Positions 54,201 to 63,920 are shown, counted from the stretch's first letter. The stretch: 64,000 nucleotides of DNA from Maniola hyperantus (GCF_902806685.2 NC_048538.1:8246001-8310000); one strand, 5' to 3'. The notes: a model not told the origin generated them from the sequence alone. Program-made: numbers and translations.

Positions 54201-57200
54201 ACCTTCGAGAACATTATTGTCTATAGAGAACTATCCATGCATGTAAGTTTCCTCGCGATGTTTTCTTTCACTGTCCAATTAAATATCACTTGCTTACAAG
54301 TGATATTTCATTGTCAAAATGTAGGTATTTAACTCCGAAAAGTTAGAGGTGAGCGCCCGGAATCGAAGCCCCGAGCCTCCGAATGTCTTAGCCACTAGAC
54401 AATCATCACTTTGAATAGGGTAGTAGGCATTATGTTAAGAGTATAACATATACAGTAACGTATTTGTTCCAGTCTCAATGAGTGCTACTTCGCTAACAAG
54501 GGCGCGGCGCTGGTGCTGGGCAGTGCGGAGCACGGCTGCGCGGACCGCCGGCGCTCCCTCGCGCGGCCCATTCCTCAGCCTCACATTCACAACCATCTAC
54601 AGTCTATGTTTTATTTGGTGCGCCCGGAGGAGACGCTCAAAATGGTATACTACATTCGCATGATCAACCTATCGCCGGCTCACTTCTAAACACGGGCATC
54701 CTCTCAGAATGAGAATGCTTTAGCCATGGTCCACTGCGCCAGCCAAGTACGGATTGCCAGACTTTACACACATTTGAGAACATTGTGAAGAACTCTCAGG
54801 TATGCAGGTTTCCTCACGATGTTTTCCTTCACCTTTAAAGCGGCTAGCGGCTTTATGCTTTCTGTCCGTCAAATTGGGTCTGGTTCACCCTAATTTATAT
54901 TATGTGCACTTTATGAAAAGTCTCGCCCTGTGAAAAATCACATGTAACACCTCGTACCATACTTAAAGTAGCCTGTGAAAGTTACGAGCACACTTTGAAA
55001 ATTATATATGTATTAATCTCTCATCATCGCTTTGTTATATTGGTCGATGACGACCCAAGTTGAAGGGACGCATCGCTGCGTTTTAGAAAGAGAAAACCAT
55101 CTGGTACAAATTATGTCGAAAAGGTGTGAAAATTAAAAAAAAAAAAACCGTGATCGCTTGTGAAATCATTAAAGAAAAATAATAATTTCACCAAATGAGA
55201 ATGATTTAAAATTAGCAGTCATGCCCATGATCGCTACCCTGTACTCGTTGAACTAGGCGGTGAAATTGGAGAGCGCTCATCCTGGGCGCACGCGGTACTT
55301 GGTGGTGGTGTGTCGCGGGGACGAGGCGGCTCTGTTGGGCATCGACTGCAACGAGCGGACCACGGTCGGCCTTGTGCTGCGGGTGCTGGCGGACACCTCT
55401 ATCAAACTAGACGGAGATGGGTAAGAAAATAATTATTCATGCTGATAAATGTAATTGGAATAACTGCCATTAGGTAATCCTTCCAAGCTAGCGTTAGCCC
55501 GCTTCCACCTTAGACTTCATCATCACTTTCCACCAGATGAGATTGCAATCAAAGGCTAACTTGTAATGGAATTAAAAAAAAGTATTTTACTATTTTCAAC
55601 TTAGGCTAAGGTTGCCTGACTAACCTCTTTCTCGAAATTGGTCCTACCTATGTATAGCTGGATTGTGTGTCCCAGGACCACGACTGATTTATCATAGATG
55701 TTCTACGAGTCTTACTCCTACCTTCGCGTCGCGACGATGCACGATGGGATAAACTAAACGACAAATCAACAGCTTAAACCGCTGGTTGAGGGCTCTAAAG
55801 CGACCTGGTATGAATAGAAGCATACAGCAAACCCAGACATTTATTTTTTATCCCCATTGCACTTTAAACTAGTTTTAGCAATTGATTTCCAAGGTTTTTA
55901 TAATTCAAGTAAATTGTGCTGATTTTACGAATTCATTGAACATAGTGTGTTAGGGCCCTTAAACCGAAGAATATTGCTAGAAGAGATAGGAACGCCCTTG
56001 ATTAAAATGTTAAGTTAGTGTAACCTTCGTTGAAATCCGCCGTGTATTATGCATTACTTTGTGCCGCTTGAGTACCTACCTAAGTTAAATATTTCTATCA
56101 GAGAAATTATAGTGATACTAAGTGATGCCTGCGACTACTTTCGCGTGAATTTAGATTTCATAAATTCCTGTGGGAACTTTTTGCTTTTCCGGGACAAAAA
56201 GGAGTCTATACTTCCTCTGGGGCGAGAACTATCTCTATACCAAATTTCTTCAAAATCGGTTAACGGATAAATAGCTAGCAGACAGACAAACCCACTCGCA
56301 TTTATAATATTAGTATGGATTATGTGAACTCCAGGTTCCAATTCCTCAATGCTGATGTTGCAAGCTATGTAGCTATGGTAGCCTAGTGGTTAGCCCGTCC
56401 GCCTTCGAATCGGAGGTCGGGGGTTCGATCCTGGGCACGCACCTCTAACTTTTCGGAGTTATGTGGGTTTTTTTAAGTAATTAAAATATCACTTGCTTTA
56501 ACGGTTAAGGAAAACACCGTGAGGAAACCTGCATGCCTGAGATTTCTCCATAATGTTCTCAAAGGTGTGCCAATCCGCACTTGGGCAGCGTGGTAGACTA
56601 TGGCCGAAACCCTTCTCACTCTGAGAGGAGACCCGTGCTCTGTAGTGAGCCGGCGATGGGTTGATCATGATGATGATGTTGCAAGAGTCCCAACTGCCCA
56701 CCTAAATCGCGAGGATTAAAGTCTAGAGATTGCGGGTTCCATAGACTCTTGTCATTGCACTTCTGGCTCTTAATTCTTTGACCCTTATGTTATAGGGGTA
56801 AAGTAGTATTAGAATCTGATTAAGATTGTGTTTTTGTCCTACCTATGTAGAACCTACTTTCCAAATCGAAGAGCCATAAGTTGGCCTACAAGGAATAAAA
56901 TATTATGATATTTGAATCTTAAATTTTGGTTGGGAACGCCAATATTGACCGGACTATAATATTATAATTTATATCCCGTAGTGTGAAATAAGATTAATAT
57001 ATTGAGTTTGAGATACATGATAATATATTATCAACTTAAAAGTTAACTTCAAAGTATTTACGATAGTTATATTTGTTTGTTTAATTAGGAGTGTTATCGT
57101 CATGATTGCAGGAATCCACCTTCGTCGCCGAAGACATTCGCATCCATTGAAACAATAACTAATTACGGATTCATTGTCCCCAGGGGGTTCAGCGTGTGCG

Positions 57201-58670
57201 TGTGCAACCAGCAACACATATTCAAGCCCGTGTCTGTGCAAGCCATGTGGTACGTATTTAATGCTAATCAATACTAATATTATAAATGCGAAAGTGTGTC
57301 TGTCTGTCTGTTTGTCTGTCTGCTAGCCTTTCACGGCCCAACCGTTCAACCGATTTTGATGAAATTTAGTACCTACAGAGATAGCTTGCATCCCGGGCAA
57401 GGACATAGGCTACTTTTTATCCCGGAAAATTAAAGAGTTCCCAGATTTTAAAAAACCCCAATCCACGCGGACGAAGTCGCGGGCATCAGCTAGTGATAAT
57501 TATTTTACAACTAGCCGATGCCCGCGACTTCGACCGCGTGGATTAAGTTTTTTAACAATCCCATGGGAACTCTTTGATTTTTCCGAGATACAAAGACTCT
57601 CCAGGTTTTAAATATATATACCCATGCAAAAAAATATGTCAATCCATTGCACCGTTGACGTGATTGAAGGACAAACCAACAAACAAACACACTTTCGTGT
57701 TTATAATATGATGAGTACTGAAATATGGGTAGTGATAATATTTGTTTTAAACGTGGACACTGACATTGGCCTTGTCCACAAGTTTAAAATTGCTCAGCGT
57801 GTTATGGAGCGGGCTATTGTTGGGTGTCTTTCTGAAGGACAAAATGACCGACATAGCTCAACGAATTAGCAAGCTGAAGTCGCAGGCCATGTCTGTCATA
57901 GAACCGATGGCTGCTGCGACAGACGAATTCTGGAGTGGAGACCGCGTATCAGCAAAGCGCAGTCTGGGACAACCTCCAACCCGCTGGACTGACGACCTCA
58001 CGAAGGTAGCAGGAAGTGGGTAGATGAGGAAGGCGGAGGTGCGAGTCAGGCTCGCACAACGAGGGTTCCGTAATACAGTCGTATTTTTTCGACATTTTGC
58101 ACGATAATTCAAAAACTCTGATGCATAAAAATAAATAAAAATCTGTTTTAGAATGTACAGGTGAAGACCTTTCATATGATACCCCACTTGATATAGTTAT
58201 CTTACTTCGAAAATTGAAAATACTAATTATTAGTTTATGACCACAATTTAATTTTTTTTGTGTGATGTAACCACAAATTCACGGTTTTCAGATTTTTCCC
58301 CAAATGTCAGCTATAAGACCTACCTACCTGCCAAATTTCATGATTCTAGGTCAACGGGAAGTACCTTGTAGGTTTCTTGACAGACAGACAGACAGACAAC
58401 GAAGTGATCTAAGGGTTTCGTTTTTCCTTTTGAGGTACGGAACCCTAAAAATCATCATCATCGTGTCGTTTTCAGGTCGGCGCTGCAGACGCTGCACCGT
58501 GCGAGCGCGCGCGCCCGCTCGCTCAACCACTTCGCGGGTGGCGCGTCGCACGCGTGGTGCGCGCACTACGAGCGCCGCGTGGACTCCGACCGCTCCTGCC
58601 TCAACGAGTGGCACGCCATGGACTGCCTCGAGTCGCGCCGCCCGCCTTCGCCCGACTCGCTGCGGCTCAA
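45259..58670 (+). CDS. ssh: Slingshot cofilin phosphatase, N-terminal exons (3' part outside window)
   Basis: Slingshot dephosphorylates and activates cofilin, controlling actin filament turnover. Six coding exons: 45259-45312, 47972-48036, 54473-54644, 55257-55420, 57184-57249, 58476-58670; 716 nt, 238 codons and two bases. Family hallmarks in order: N-terminus MALVTIRRTPSVQTP, acidic linker, LNECYFANKGAALVL, HIHNHLQSMFYLVRPEETLK, AVKLESAHPGRTRYLVVV, LGIDCNERTTVGLVL, KLDGDGGFSV, HIFKPVSVQAMWSALQ, SCLNEWHAMDCLESRRPPSP. These make up the conserved SSH N-terminal regulatory region. The DEK-C segment and the HCxxGxxRS phosphatase domain are not in the window. Phases join at all junctions. The exon 6 donor (AA|GTGCGC) is weaker than the others. 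Alternative first exons may exist in intron 2. Confidence 0.95.
45313..46280. other. ssh intron 1, left part
   Basis: AT-rich and without recognised repeats or ORFs; probably ordinary intron. 47076-47971 is similar. Confidence 0.45.
46281..46857 (+). repeat. Family B variant (B2), longer copy
   Basis: Same interior as 4647-4984 with about 230 extra bases including (CA)n near 46488. ssh intron 1. Confidence 0.7.
46987..47075. mobile_element. MITE family M1, half copy
   Basis: Right half only (GAGTGACAGAGACAAC through ATTTTCTGCTGTGACTG). ssh intron 1. Confidence 0.55.
48174..48605 (+). repeat. Family B element
   Basis: Full-length; directly abuts the decayed mariner at 48606. ssh intron 2, 137 bp after exon 2. 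Confidence 0.78.
48606..49410 (-). pseudogene. Decayed mariner transposase
   Basis: Minus-strand fragments in three frames. They show an N-terminal helix-turn-helix part (NWFKRFQSGNFDVKDKARSG, about 49110-49380), ITGDEKWMTYDE with the first catalytic Asp (about 49090), VVYHDNARPHKPL with the second (about 48795), and SPNLAPSDFHLF with the third (about 48690). Frameshifts and an internal VHYELLPVHYELLP-type duplication break the frame. DD34D mariner by motif; inactive. In ssh intron 2. Terminal inverted repeats were not identified. Confidence 0.85.
49684..49930 (+). promoter_or_regulatory. GC-rich island in ssh intron 2
   Basis: CpG-dense block (GCGGCGCTCGCTCGACGG, CGCGGTGGGCGCAGTGC) in an otherwise AT-rich intron. 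In Lepidoptera such pockets often mark promoters or first exons. No conserved protein on either strand. Alternative ssh start is an inference. Confidence 0.35.
50556..50812 (-). pseudogene. Lys-rich degenerate ORF
   Basis: Minus strand reads YKARTQKLAKETLKKATRP..EVATEEAASIRNETKEE, one TAG, then VMLNKVTTKRDV..IKIEQGFRNGVALVKATK and a Lys run. About 93 codons with a single stop, in ssh intron 2. Not recognised; probably a transposon protein fragment. Confidence 0.35.
50975..51079 (-). repeat. Family B element, end fragment
   Basis: TTTAGGGTTCCATACTTCTAACG to GGTACTATTCCGTTGTCCTA, cut by the MITE at 51080. Confidence 0.6.
51080..51358. mobile_element. MITE, Tc1/mariner-type
   Basis: 279 bp flanked by TA. 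Inverted repeats of about 95 bp starting CACTCGCGAGCAAAACTATG. It interrupts a family B fragment at 50975-51079. ssh intron 2. Confidence 0.85.
51415..51738 (+). repeat. Family B element, internally deleted
   Basis: Lacks the CTACCTGCCAAATTTCATG segment. ssh intron 2. Confidence 0.7.
51958..52150 (+). promoter_or_regulatory. GC-rich block in ssh intron 2
   Basis: Contains GACGCGTCGCGACTCGCGAC and a CRE-like GACGTCACG. No ORF. Confidence 0.3.
52480..52785 (+). repeat. Family A elements, two degraded copies
   Basis: A fragment to CCCTACCAAATAG followed by ATGATGCTTACGATTTCGTC to TCGCATTTGTAATATTAG. ssh intron 2. Confidence 0.6.
53445..53570 (+). promoter_or_regulatory. GC-rich block with donor-like end, ssh intron 2
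   Basis: GGCTGGCAGGCGGCGGCG followed by GGAAG|GTAAACG, a possible splice donor. Could be a non-coding first exon of a shorter ssh transcript. The last such block before exon 3 at 54473. Confidence 0.35.
54068..54415 (-). mobile_element. tRNA-derived SINE
   Basis: Inverted copy from ATCATCATCAACCCATCGCC to the B-box (GGAATCGAAGCCCC). Its head lies 57 bp before ssh exon 3. Contains the short palindrome AAATATCACTTGCTTACAAG. Confidence 0.8.
54655..54840 (-). mobile_element. tRNA-derived SINE, 3' part
   Basis: Inverted; begins at GCATGATCAACCTATCGCCG, 10 bp after ssh exon 3. SINE copies therefore bracket this exon on both sides in the same orientation. Confidence 0.75.
56120..56320 (+). repeat. 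Family A element
   Basis: AGTGATGCCTGCGACTACTT to TCGCATTTATAATATTAGTA. ssh intron 4. Confidence 0.7.
56374..56679 (+). mobile_element. tRNA-derived SINE, full-length copy
   Basis: Starts with polymerase III A-box-like GGTAGCCTAGTGGTTAG and B-box-like GGGGTTCGATCCTGG, then CACCTCTAACTTTTCGGAG, and ends in (TGA)n. Reference copy for the fragments below. ssh intron 4. Confidence 0.85.
57272..57497 (-). repeat. Family A element
   Basis: Well-preserved inverted copy, 22 bp after ssh exon 5. Forms a back-to-back pair with 57513-57712. Confidence 0.78.
57513..57712 (+). repeat. Family A' variant
   Basis: Same head, but the second half has GATTGAAGGACAAACCAAC instead of the GTCY run. Confidence 0.72.
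57742..58036 (+). pseudogene. RTE-like LINE C-terminal fragment
   Basis: LVHKFKIAQRVMERAIVG, then after a frameshift SLKDKMTDIAQRISKLK and later KRSLGQPPTRWTDDLTKVAG. Truncated, and it abuts a family B repeat at 58039. In ssh intron 5. Confidence 0.72.
58039..58452 (+). repeat. Family B element next to ssh exon 6
   Basis: Ends GGTACGGAACCCTAAAAA only 23 bp before ssh exon 6 (58476). The branch point is therefore likely inside or at the edge of the repeat. Confidence 0.8.
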
Positions 58671-58802
58671 GTGCGCACGCATGACATTTATCCCGGCGCT
58701 TCTTCTGCTAGAGCCATTTTGCTTTACTACTCAAGTGGTTGAAGCGATGGGATAACCACCACCTAGATATAACGTGATGTGTGGCACCAATAGAGTAACG
58801 TA

Positions 58803-58977
58803 CAGTAGCCGGCAATATCGACAACGACTATTAGAAAGATGTTTAGGCTTCGTAGAGCGTTGTCTCTGTCACTCATACCAATGTGACGTTTTGTCGGTCT
58901 CAACAACAGAAACAACGCTCTACGAAACCGATATCTCTTTCTAGAGGTTGATGTGCAATATTTTCTGCCAGCTACTG
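58803..58977. mobile_element. MITE family M1, copy 3
   Basis: Ends CAGTAGCCGGCAATATC and TTCTGCCAGCTACTG, flanked by TA. Shares the GACGTTTTGTCGGTCTCAAC centre. Lies 133 bp after ssh exon 6. Confidence 0.78.
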
Positions 58978-59530
58978 TATTTACTTTCTTTCTCAAAAAT
59001 AAACGCGAATACCCTCAAACTTTAATACGTCTTGGTTGTCAGGCAGGGGTTTGCCACGATACTTTAGTGTCTGGCACTGCATAACGTGATTTCTAATACT
59101 ATTCCGAAGAAAATATAAAAAAATAGACTTTATACTTTGACAAAAGATTTTATATGCCTTTGTTACCTGTTAGGTATCTGCCAAAACCACCATGATCCAA
59201 ACTTCATAGTCGGTAATCGTTACTCCGTGTTGGAGGCAATGCGCAGAGAAACTTTCAGCTTTCATAAAATAACGAAGGTCTGGCCGTCACAGGCTCCAAG
59301 TCTAATATTATTTCAGTATTTGAGGTGACACGTCAATGACTAGAACAAGTAAGAGAAACCAGGAAACATTTTTATACTCATTTTGGTTTATATTAAGAAA
59401 TTGGACTAAGACCTTATTGTTATATTCAACACAGTCATTACATTATATGCTACTGCATACCTAGACCTCATTTCTTGACCTCGAATTTGAATCGGATGTT
59501 GGCAAATGCGCTAATTAAACGCATTAGATG
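58978..59530. other. ssh intron 6, before the LTR element
   Basis: No gene or repeat recognised apart from the M1 MITE to its left. Ends with GCATTAGATGCGTG at the LTR-element insertion site. Confidence 0.4.
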
Positions 59531-59534
59531 CGTG

Positions 59535-60706
59535 TGTGAGATTTAGATAAAGAGAGAAGTTAAGACAGTGGGCTTTAATAGTGATGATAAATTAAATCCA
59601 ATGATTACTAATGAAAGTTATCATTTATCAATTATTTGTCAGGTAAGGCCAAATACTAAGTAATTAAAAATCAAGCAAAGCATCTGCTGTATTATTTCAA
59701 AGTAAAAATCCTAATCATCTAAACAGGCTTCTATAATAATTAGAAGCTAACAACCTAGTGTTTACTTTTATCTCAATGTATAAAATAAATAGCACAAGAG
59801 GGTAGGTGATAAATACAGAAGTAAAACCAACCAAGTCGAATAATAACTGAATTGTATTTGTTCAGCATTGATCTATTTATATTAAAATGAATCTACCACC
59901 CATTTCGCTAAGGTGTTTAGTCATGGAGAAGAAAGGGCAAAGAAACTCCATAACACACATCTTTTAAAACATTAGAACGTTGAGTAAAGTAGTAGGTACA
60001 TATTTAGTACACAGTTACAACAGGTAACCTATAAAAGGCAAATGATTACATTACATTATAATACAATATAAGAATACTTAACTTCAGTAAGGTCCGCTGT
60101 GTTTGCTCTGAGCTGTCGATACAAGACTGTGTCCTCTCTGTCGAGGTAGGGTACTTTTATAACACTGCCATCGCAAACAGGGCGGATGTCGACTATCACA
60201 TGCTCTTAATATTAATCATTATTTATTTTGGGTTTGTTGACAAAAGGTATGTTGACACACCCAATTTACAATAATAAAATCAGTAACATTGATGGTCTAC
60301 GTATTAATAATTTACAATAATAATAAGCGACTTAAATTGACAGTTTACACAACATTATTATTTCACATAATAGCTATTGCCAACTGCATGTTGACAATAG
60401 CTTAGTATAATGTCACTCTTAGTACATTGACAGTATTTAATTTACGATGAATAATTAGTTACCAGTATTGACAATTCACATAATATTATTTATCGTATTG
60501 TCACATTCCTAAATATTAAATTAAACAACATACAAGAAAAGATACCACTTAAACCATACTCTTTCCGTACATTGATATTGAATCCGGAAACGGAATAACG
60601 ATTCTGTTTTAAATATCACAACAAATATTCATTTCGGACTCCCAAGTTTATGATTAGATGAATTTTAGCATAATAATTATGTATCCAATTTTATCGTAAT
60701 ATAACA
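59535..60706 (-). repeat. LTR, left copy (3' LTR of the element)
   Basis: 1172 bp with TG..CA type ends (TGT..ACA). It contains no ORF. One base longer than its partner because of a T run near 60227. Confidence 0.9.
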
Positions 60707-60748
60707 CGGCCATACTGACAAGTACTTCGCTCCCGAAGTACATAGGTA
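60707..60748 (-). repeat. Pre-LTR hairpin block, copy 1
   Basis: On the minus strand it contains GTACTTCGGGAGCGAAGTAC, an 8-bp perfect stem with a 4-base loop, then GTCAGTATGGCCG directly abutting the LTR start. A second copy lies at 61161-61202. Confidence 0.8.
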
Positions 60749-60775
60749 AAAACAGAAAGAAAAGAAAAAAAAATT

Positions 60776-61052
60776 GTCCCATTGGGAGTCTTAACATTTT
60801 GTCACATAGTGAGTCTTAACATTTTGTCCCATTGGGAGTCTTAACATTTGTCACATAGTGAGTCTTAACATTTTGTCCCATTGGGAGTCTTAACATTTTG
60901 TCACATAGTGAGTCTTAACATTTTGTCCCATTGGGAGTCTTAACATTTGTCACATAGTGAGTCTTAACATTTTGTCCCATTGGGAGTCTTAATATTTGTC
61001 ACATAGTGAGTCTTAACATTTTGTCCCATTGGGAGTCTTAACATTTTGTATC
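60776..61052. repeat. Alternating hairpin minisatellite
   Basis: About 11 half-units of 22-23 bp, each a short dyad followed by GTCTTAACATTT(T)G. The dyad alternates strictly between TCCCATTGGGA (six copies) and TCACATAGTGA (five), giving a composite unit of about 46 bp. A degenerate twelfth dyad follows. Lies in the internal region of the LTR element. Confidence 0.93.
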
Positions 61053-61160
61053 ATATGGCAAAAAAATTTTTTTTTTTTTTTTTCTTTCCTTTTTTTCTTT
61101 TTTTTTCTCTGTTCTGCTTTTGTCATTTAGCATAAATTATTAGTATGTTTTATTACAATT

Positions 61161-61202
61161 CGGCCATCTTGATAAGTACTTCGTTCCCGAAGTACATAGG
61201 AA
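61161..61202 (-). repeat. Pre-LTR hairpin block, copy 2
   Basis: Same block as 60707-60748 with the stem unchanged and one loop base different (GGAA). It is followed on the minus strand by AT-rich sequence resembling the start of the LTR, so it looks like a duplicated, decayed 3' boundary. Confidence 0.7.
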
Positions 61203-62252
61203 AATAGAAAAATGCAGCCAGTGAACTTAAATGAACAGCGGCAACAAAAGTACCGACATAAAAAAATATAAGATTGCTTCATTCACAAAACGATATTCAA
61301 TGATTCAATGTCAATGTTACTGTCATAAAAACTAGAATAGCTAGACGTCAGACCAAAATTAGAGTAGAAGAGAATATGTTTTTGTTGATTATGTCTTATA
61401 AACAAGTGTAGTGTATGTACATCAAACCAACTCAAAACAAGAATAAATTGATAACACGTAACGTAGGTATTTATAAAATTAAAATGTTCTGATAGCATTA
61501 CTAAACAGAAAAAAAACTTGAGCAGGTAATCTGCCTTACGTTGCTAAAAAAAGTAATTTAGCTAAATAATAAAAGTTACTTGAATGGACCATCTCTTTTG
61601 TGTTGTTTTAAGAGAAGAAAAATGGTTGAGTTATTTTAAGAAGCAAAATAAATAAATAAATATAGTTTATGTTTAAGTTACATAAATCAGAATAAGGTAA
61701 TTTCTTCAAGTTTCGAGTTGTAAGTACGATGCAATTTCTCAAAAGCAAACCTACTGATTTGATTAGTATTATTGTTTCGGTATATCATAACTTTCTAAAT
61801 GATTTCACATTTACATATACTTTATCAAAAACCGTTCGGCTAATCTGACCTCCAACTAGACTTATTCTTATCTAAATAAATTATACCACAACACGTGGTT
61901 TATCTAACTAATTAAAAATCTTCACTGATTCACCTCACAGAAACTTTTTTCATATAAACTATACCACAAAATCGTGGTTTTAAATTTACACTTTTCTTCA
62001 CACACAACGCACAAAATTGTACTTAGCTTGCTCAACGACGCGACGTTTCAACCGGCGATGCCACACCAGCACCAAGTGCCACTGACAACAGAGTTGCCCC
62101 TCGCTTTGGGATCATCGGGCACCAACATCAAGTGCCCCCGACGACAGGCGGTAGCCTGTCGCTTCGAGTAGAAGCCGTATCCACGATTGCTGAAAGCATT
62201 TGAAAAGTATTAGTATTTCGACAAGAAAAGAATTATCGTATCCCACTTCTGA

Positions 62253-63423
62253 TGTGAGATTTAGATAAAGAGAGAAGTTAAGACAGTGGGCTTTAATAGT
62301 GATGATAAATTAAATCCAATGATTACTAATGAAAGTTATCATTTATCAATTATTTGTCAGGTAAGGCCAAATACTAAGTAATTAAAAATCAAGCAAAGCA
62401 TCTGCTGTATTATTTCAAAGTAAAAATCCTAATCATCTAAACAGGCTTCTATAATAATTAGAAGCTAACAACCTAGTGTTTACTTTTATCTCAATGTATA
62501 AAATAAATAGCACAAGAGGGTAGGTGATAAATACAGAAGTAAAACCAACCAAGTCGAATAATAACTGAATTGTATTTGTTCAGCATTGATCTATTTATAT
62601 TAAAATGAATCTACCACCCATTTCGCTAAGGTGTTTAGTCATGGAGAAGAAAGGGCAAAGAAACTCCATAACACACATCTTTTAAAACATTAGAACGTTG
62701 AGTAAAGTAGTAGGTACATATTTAGTACACAGTTACAACAGGTAACCTATAAAAGGCAAATGATTACATTACATTATAATACAATATAAGAATACTTAAC
62801 TTCAGTAAGGTCCGCTGTGTTTGCTCTGAGCTGTCGATACAAGACTGTGTCCTCTCTGTCGAGGTAGGGTACTTTTATAACACTGCCATCGCAAACAGGG
62901 CGGATGTCGACTATCACATGCTCTTAATATTAATCATTATTTATTTGGGTTTGTTGACAAAAGGTATGTTGACACACCCAATTTACAATAATAAAATCAG
63001 TAACATTGATGGTCTACGTATTAATAATTTACAATAATAATAAGCGACTTAAATTGACAGTTTACACAACATTATTATTTCACATAATAGCTATTGCCAA
63101 CTGCATGTTGACAATAGCTTAGTATAATGTCACTCTTAGTACATTGACAGTATTTAATTTACGATGAATAATTAGTTACCAGTATTGACAATTCACATAA
63201 TATTATTTATCGTATTGTCACATTCCTAAATATTAAATTAAACAACATACAAGAAAAGATACCACTTAAACCATACTCTTTCCGTACATTGATATTGAAT
63301 CCGGAAACGGAATAACGATTCTGTTTTAAATATCACAACAAATATTCATTTCGGACTCCCAAGTTTATGATTAGATGAATTTTAGCATAATAATTATGTA
63401 TCCAATTTTATCGTAATATAACA
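62253..63423 (-). repeat. LTR, right copy (5' LTR of the element)
   Basis: 1171 bp, matching 59535-60706 throughout by eye except for one T. Followed by the CGTG target duplication. Confidence 0.9.
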
Positions 63424-63687
63424 CGTGCGAAATGCAATGCAGTAATTATTACGTTCTTTATCATAATACAACTTTTATACTTTGTTTTGTTTTTCTTGGC
63501 TACATAATATTGCATGAAACGTCTTGTCTTTGCGTTTCCCCAAATGAAACTGAACAATTACTTCCGACCAGTGTGACCATGTCAAAAATGGTGAATCTGC
63601 CCAACATTGGCTAAAAATTTCAAACTCTGAAAATGGCAAAAATATGCGATCGATAAAATTTCAGAATCATTAAGGTATTTGAGTCTA

Positions 63688-63920
63688 GCTGATGCCCGCG
63701 ATTTCGTCCGCGTGGAATTGGGTTTCTAAAAATCCCGTGGGAACTCTTTGATTTTCCGAGATAAAGAGTAGCCTATGTCACTCTCCAGGTCTTTATCTAT
63801 ACCCTGACCCATGCAAAAAATCACGTCAATCCGTTGCACCATTGCGATGTGATTGAAGGACAAACCAACCAACCAATCAACAAACAAACACACTTTCGCA
63901 TTTATAATAAGGGTACTGAT
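63688..63920 (+). repeat. Family A' variant
   Basis: CTAGCTGATGCCCGCGATTT to TTATAATAAGGGTACTGAT. Right of the LTR element, ssh intron 6. Confidence 0.72.

Larger units (their letters stand above)
59535..63423 (-). mobile_element. Non-autonomous LTR retrotransposon, very young
   Basis: Two near-identical direct repeats (59535-60706, 1172 bp; 62253-63423, 1171 bp) beginning TGTGAG and ending ATAACA on the plus strand, flanked by the 4-bp duplication CGTG (59531-59534 and 63424-63427). The 1546-bp internal region has no gag or pol. Reading the minus strand, the sequence after the upstream LTR (62252 down to 62230) is TCAGAAGTGGGATACGATAA. This resembles the complement of a tRNA-Leu 3' region, as used by some Ty3-type elements, so the element probably points left. 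By eye the LTRs differ by one base only (a T missing near 62944), implying recent insertion. It needs enzymes from a relative elsewhere. Sits in the ssh intron after exon 6. Confidence 0.9.

Noticed and set aside
58351..58614. 87-codon minus-strand frame
   Set aside because: Antisense of ssh exon 6 running into a family B repeat.
60776..61052. CRISPR-like array
   Set aside because: The spacers are identical and the units tandem, so this is a minisatellite inside a eukaryotic retroelement.
61974..62171. 65-codon plus-strand frame inside the LTR element
   Set aside because: Runs opposite to the inferred element orientation and has no gag, zinc-knuckle or protease motif.
59535..63423. Plain segmental duplication of 1.17 kb
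   Set aside because: TGT..ACA ends, a matching CGTG flank and a primer-site-like sequence fit an LTR element better.
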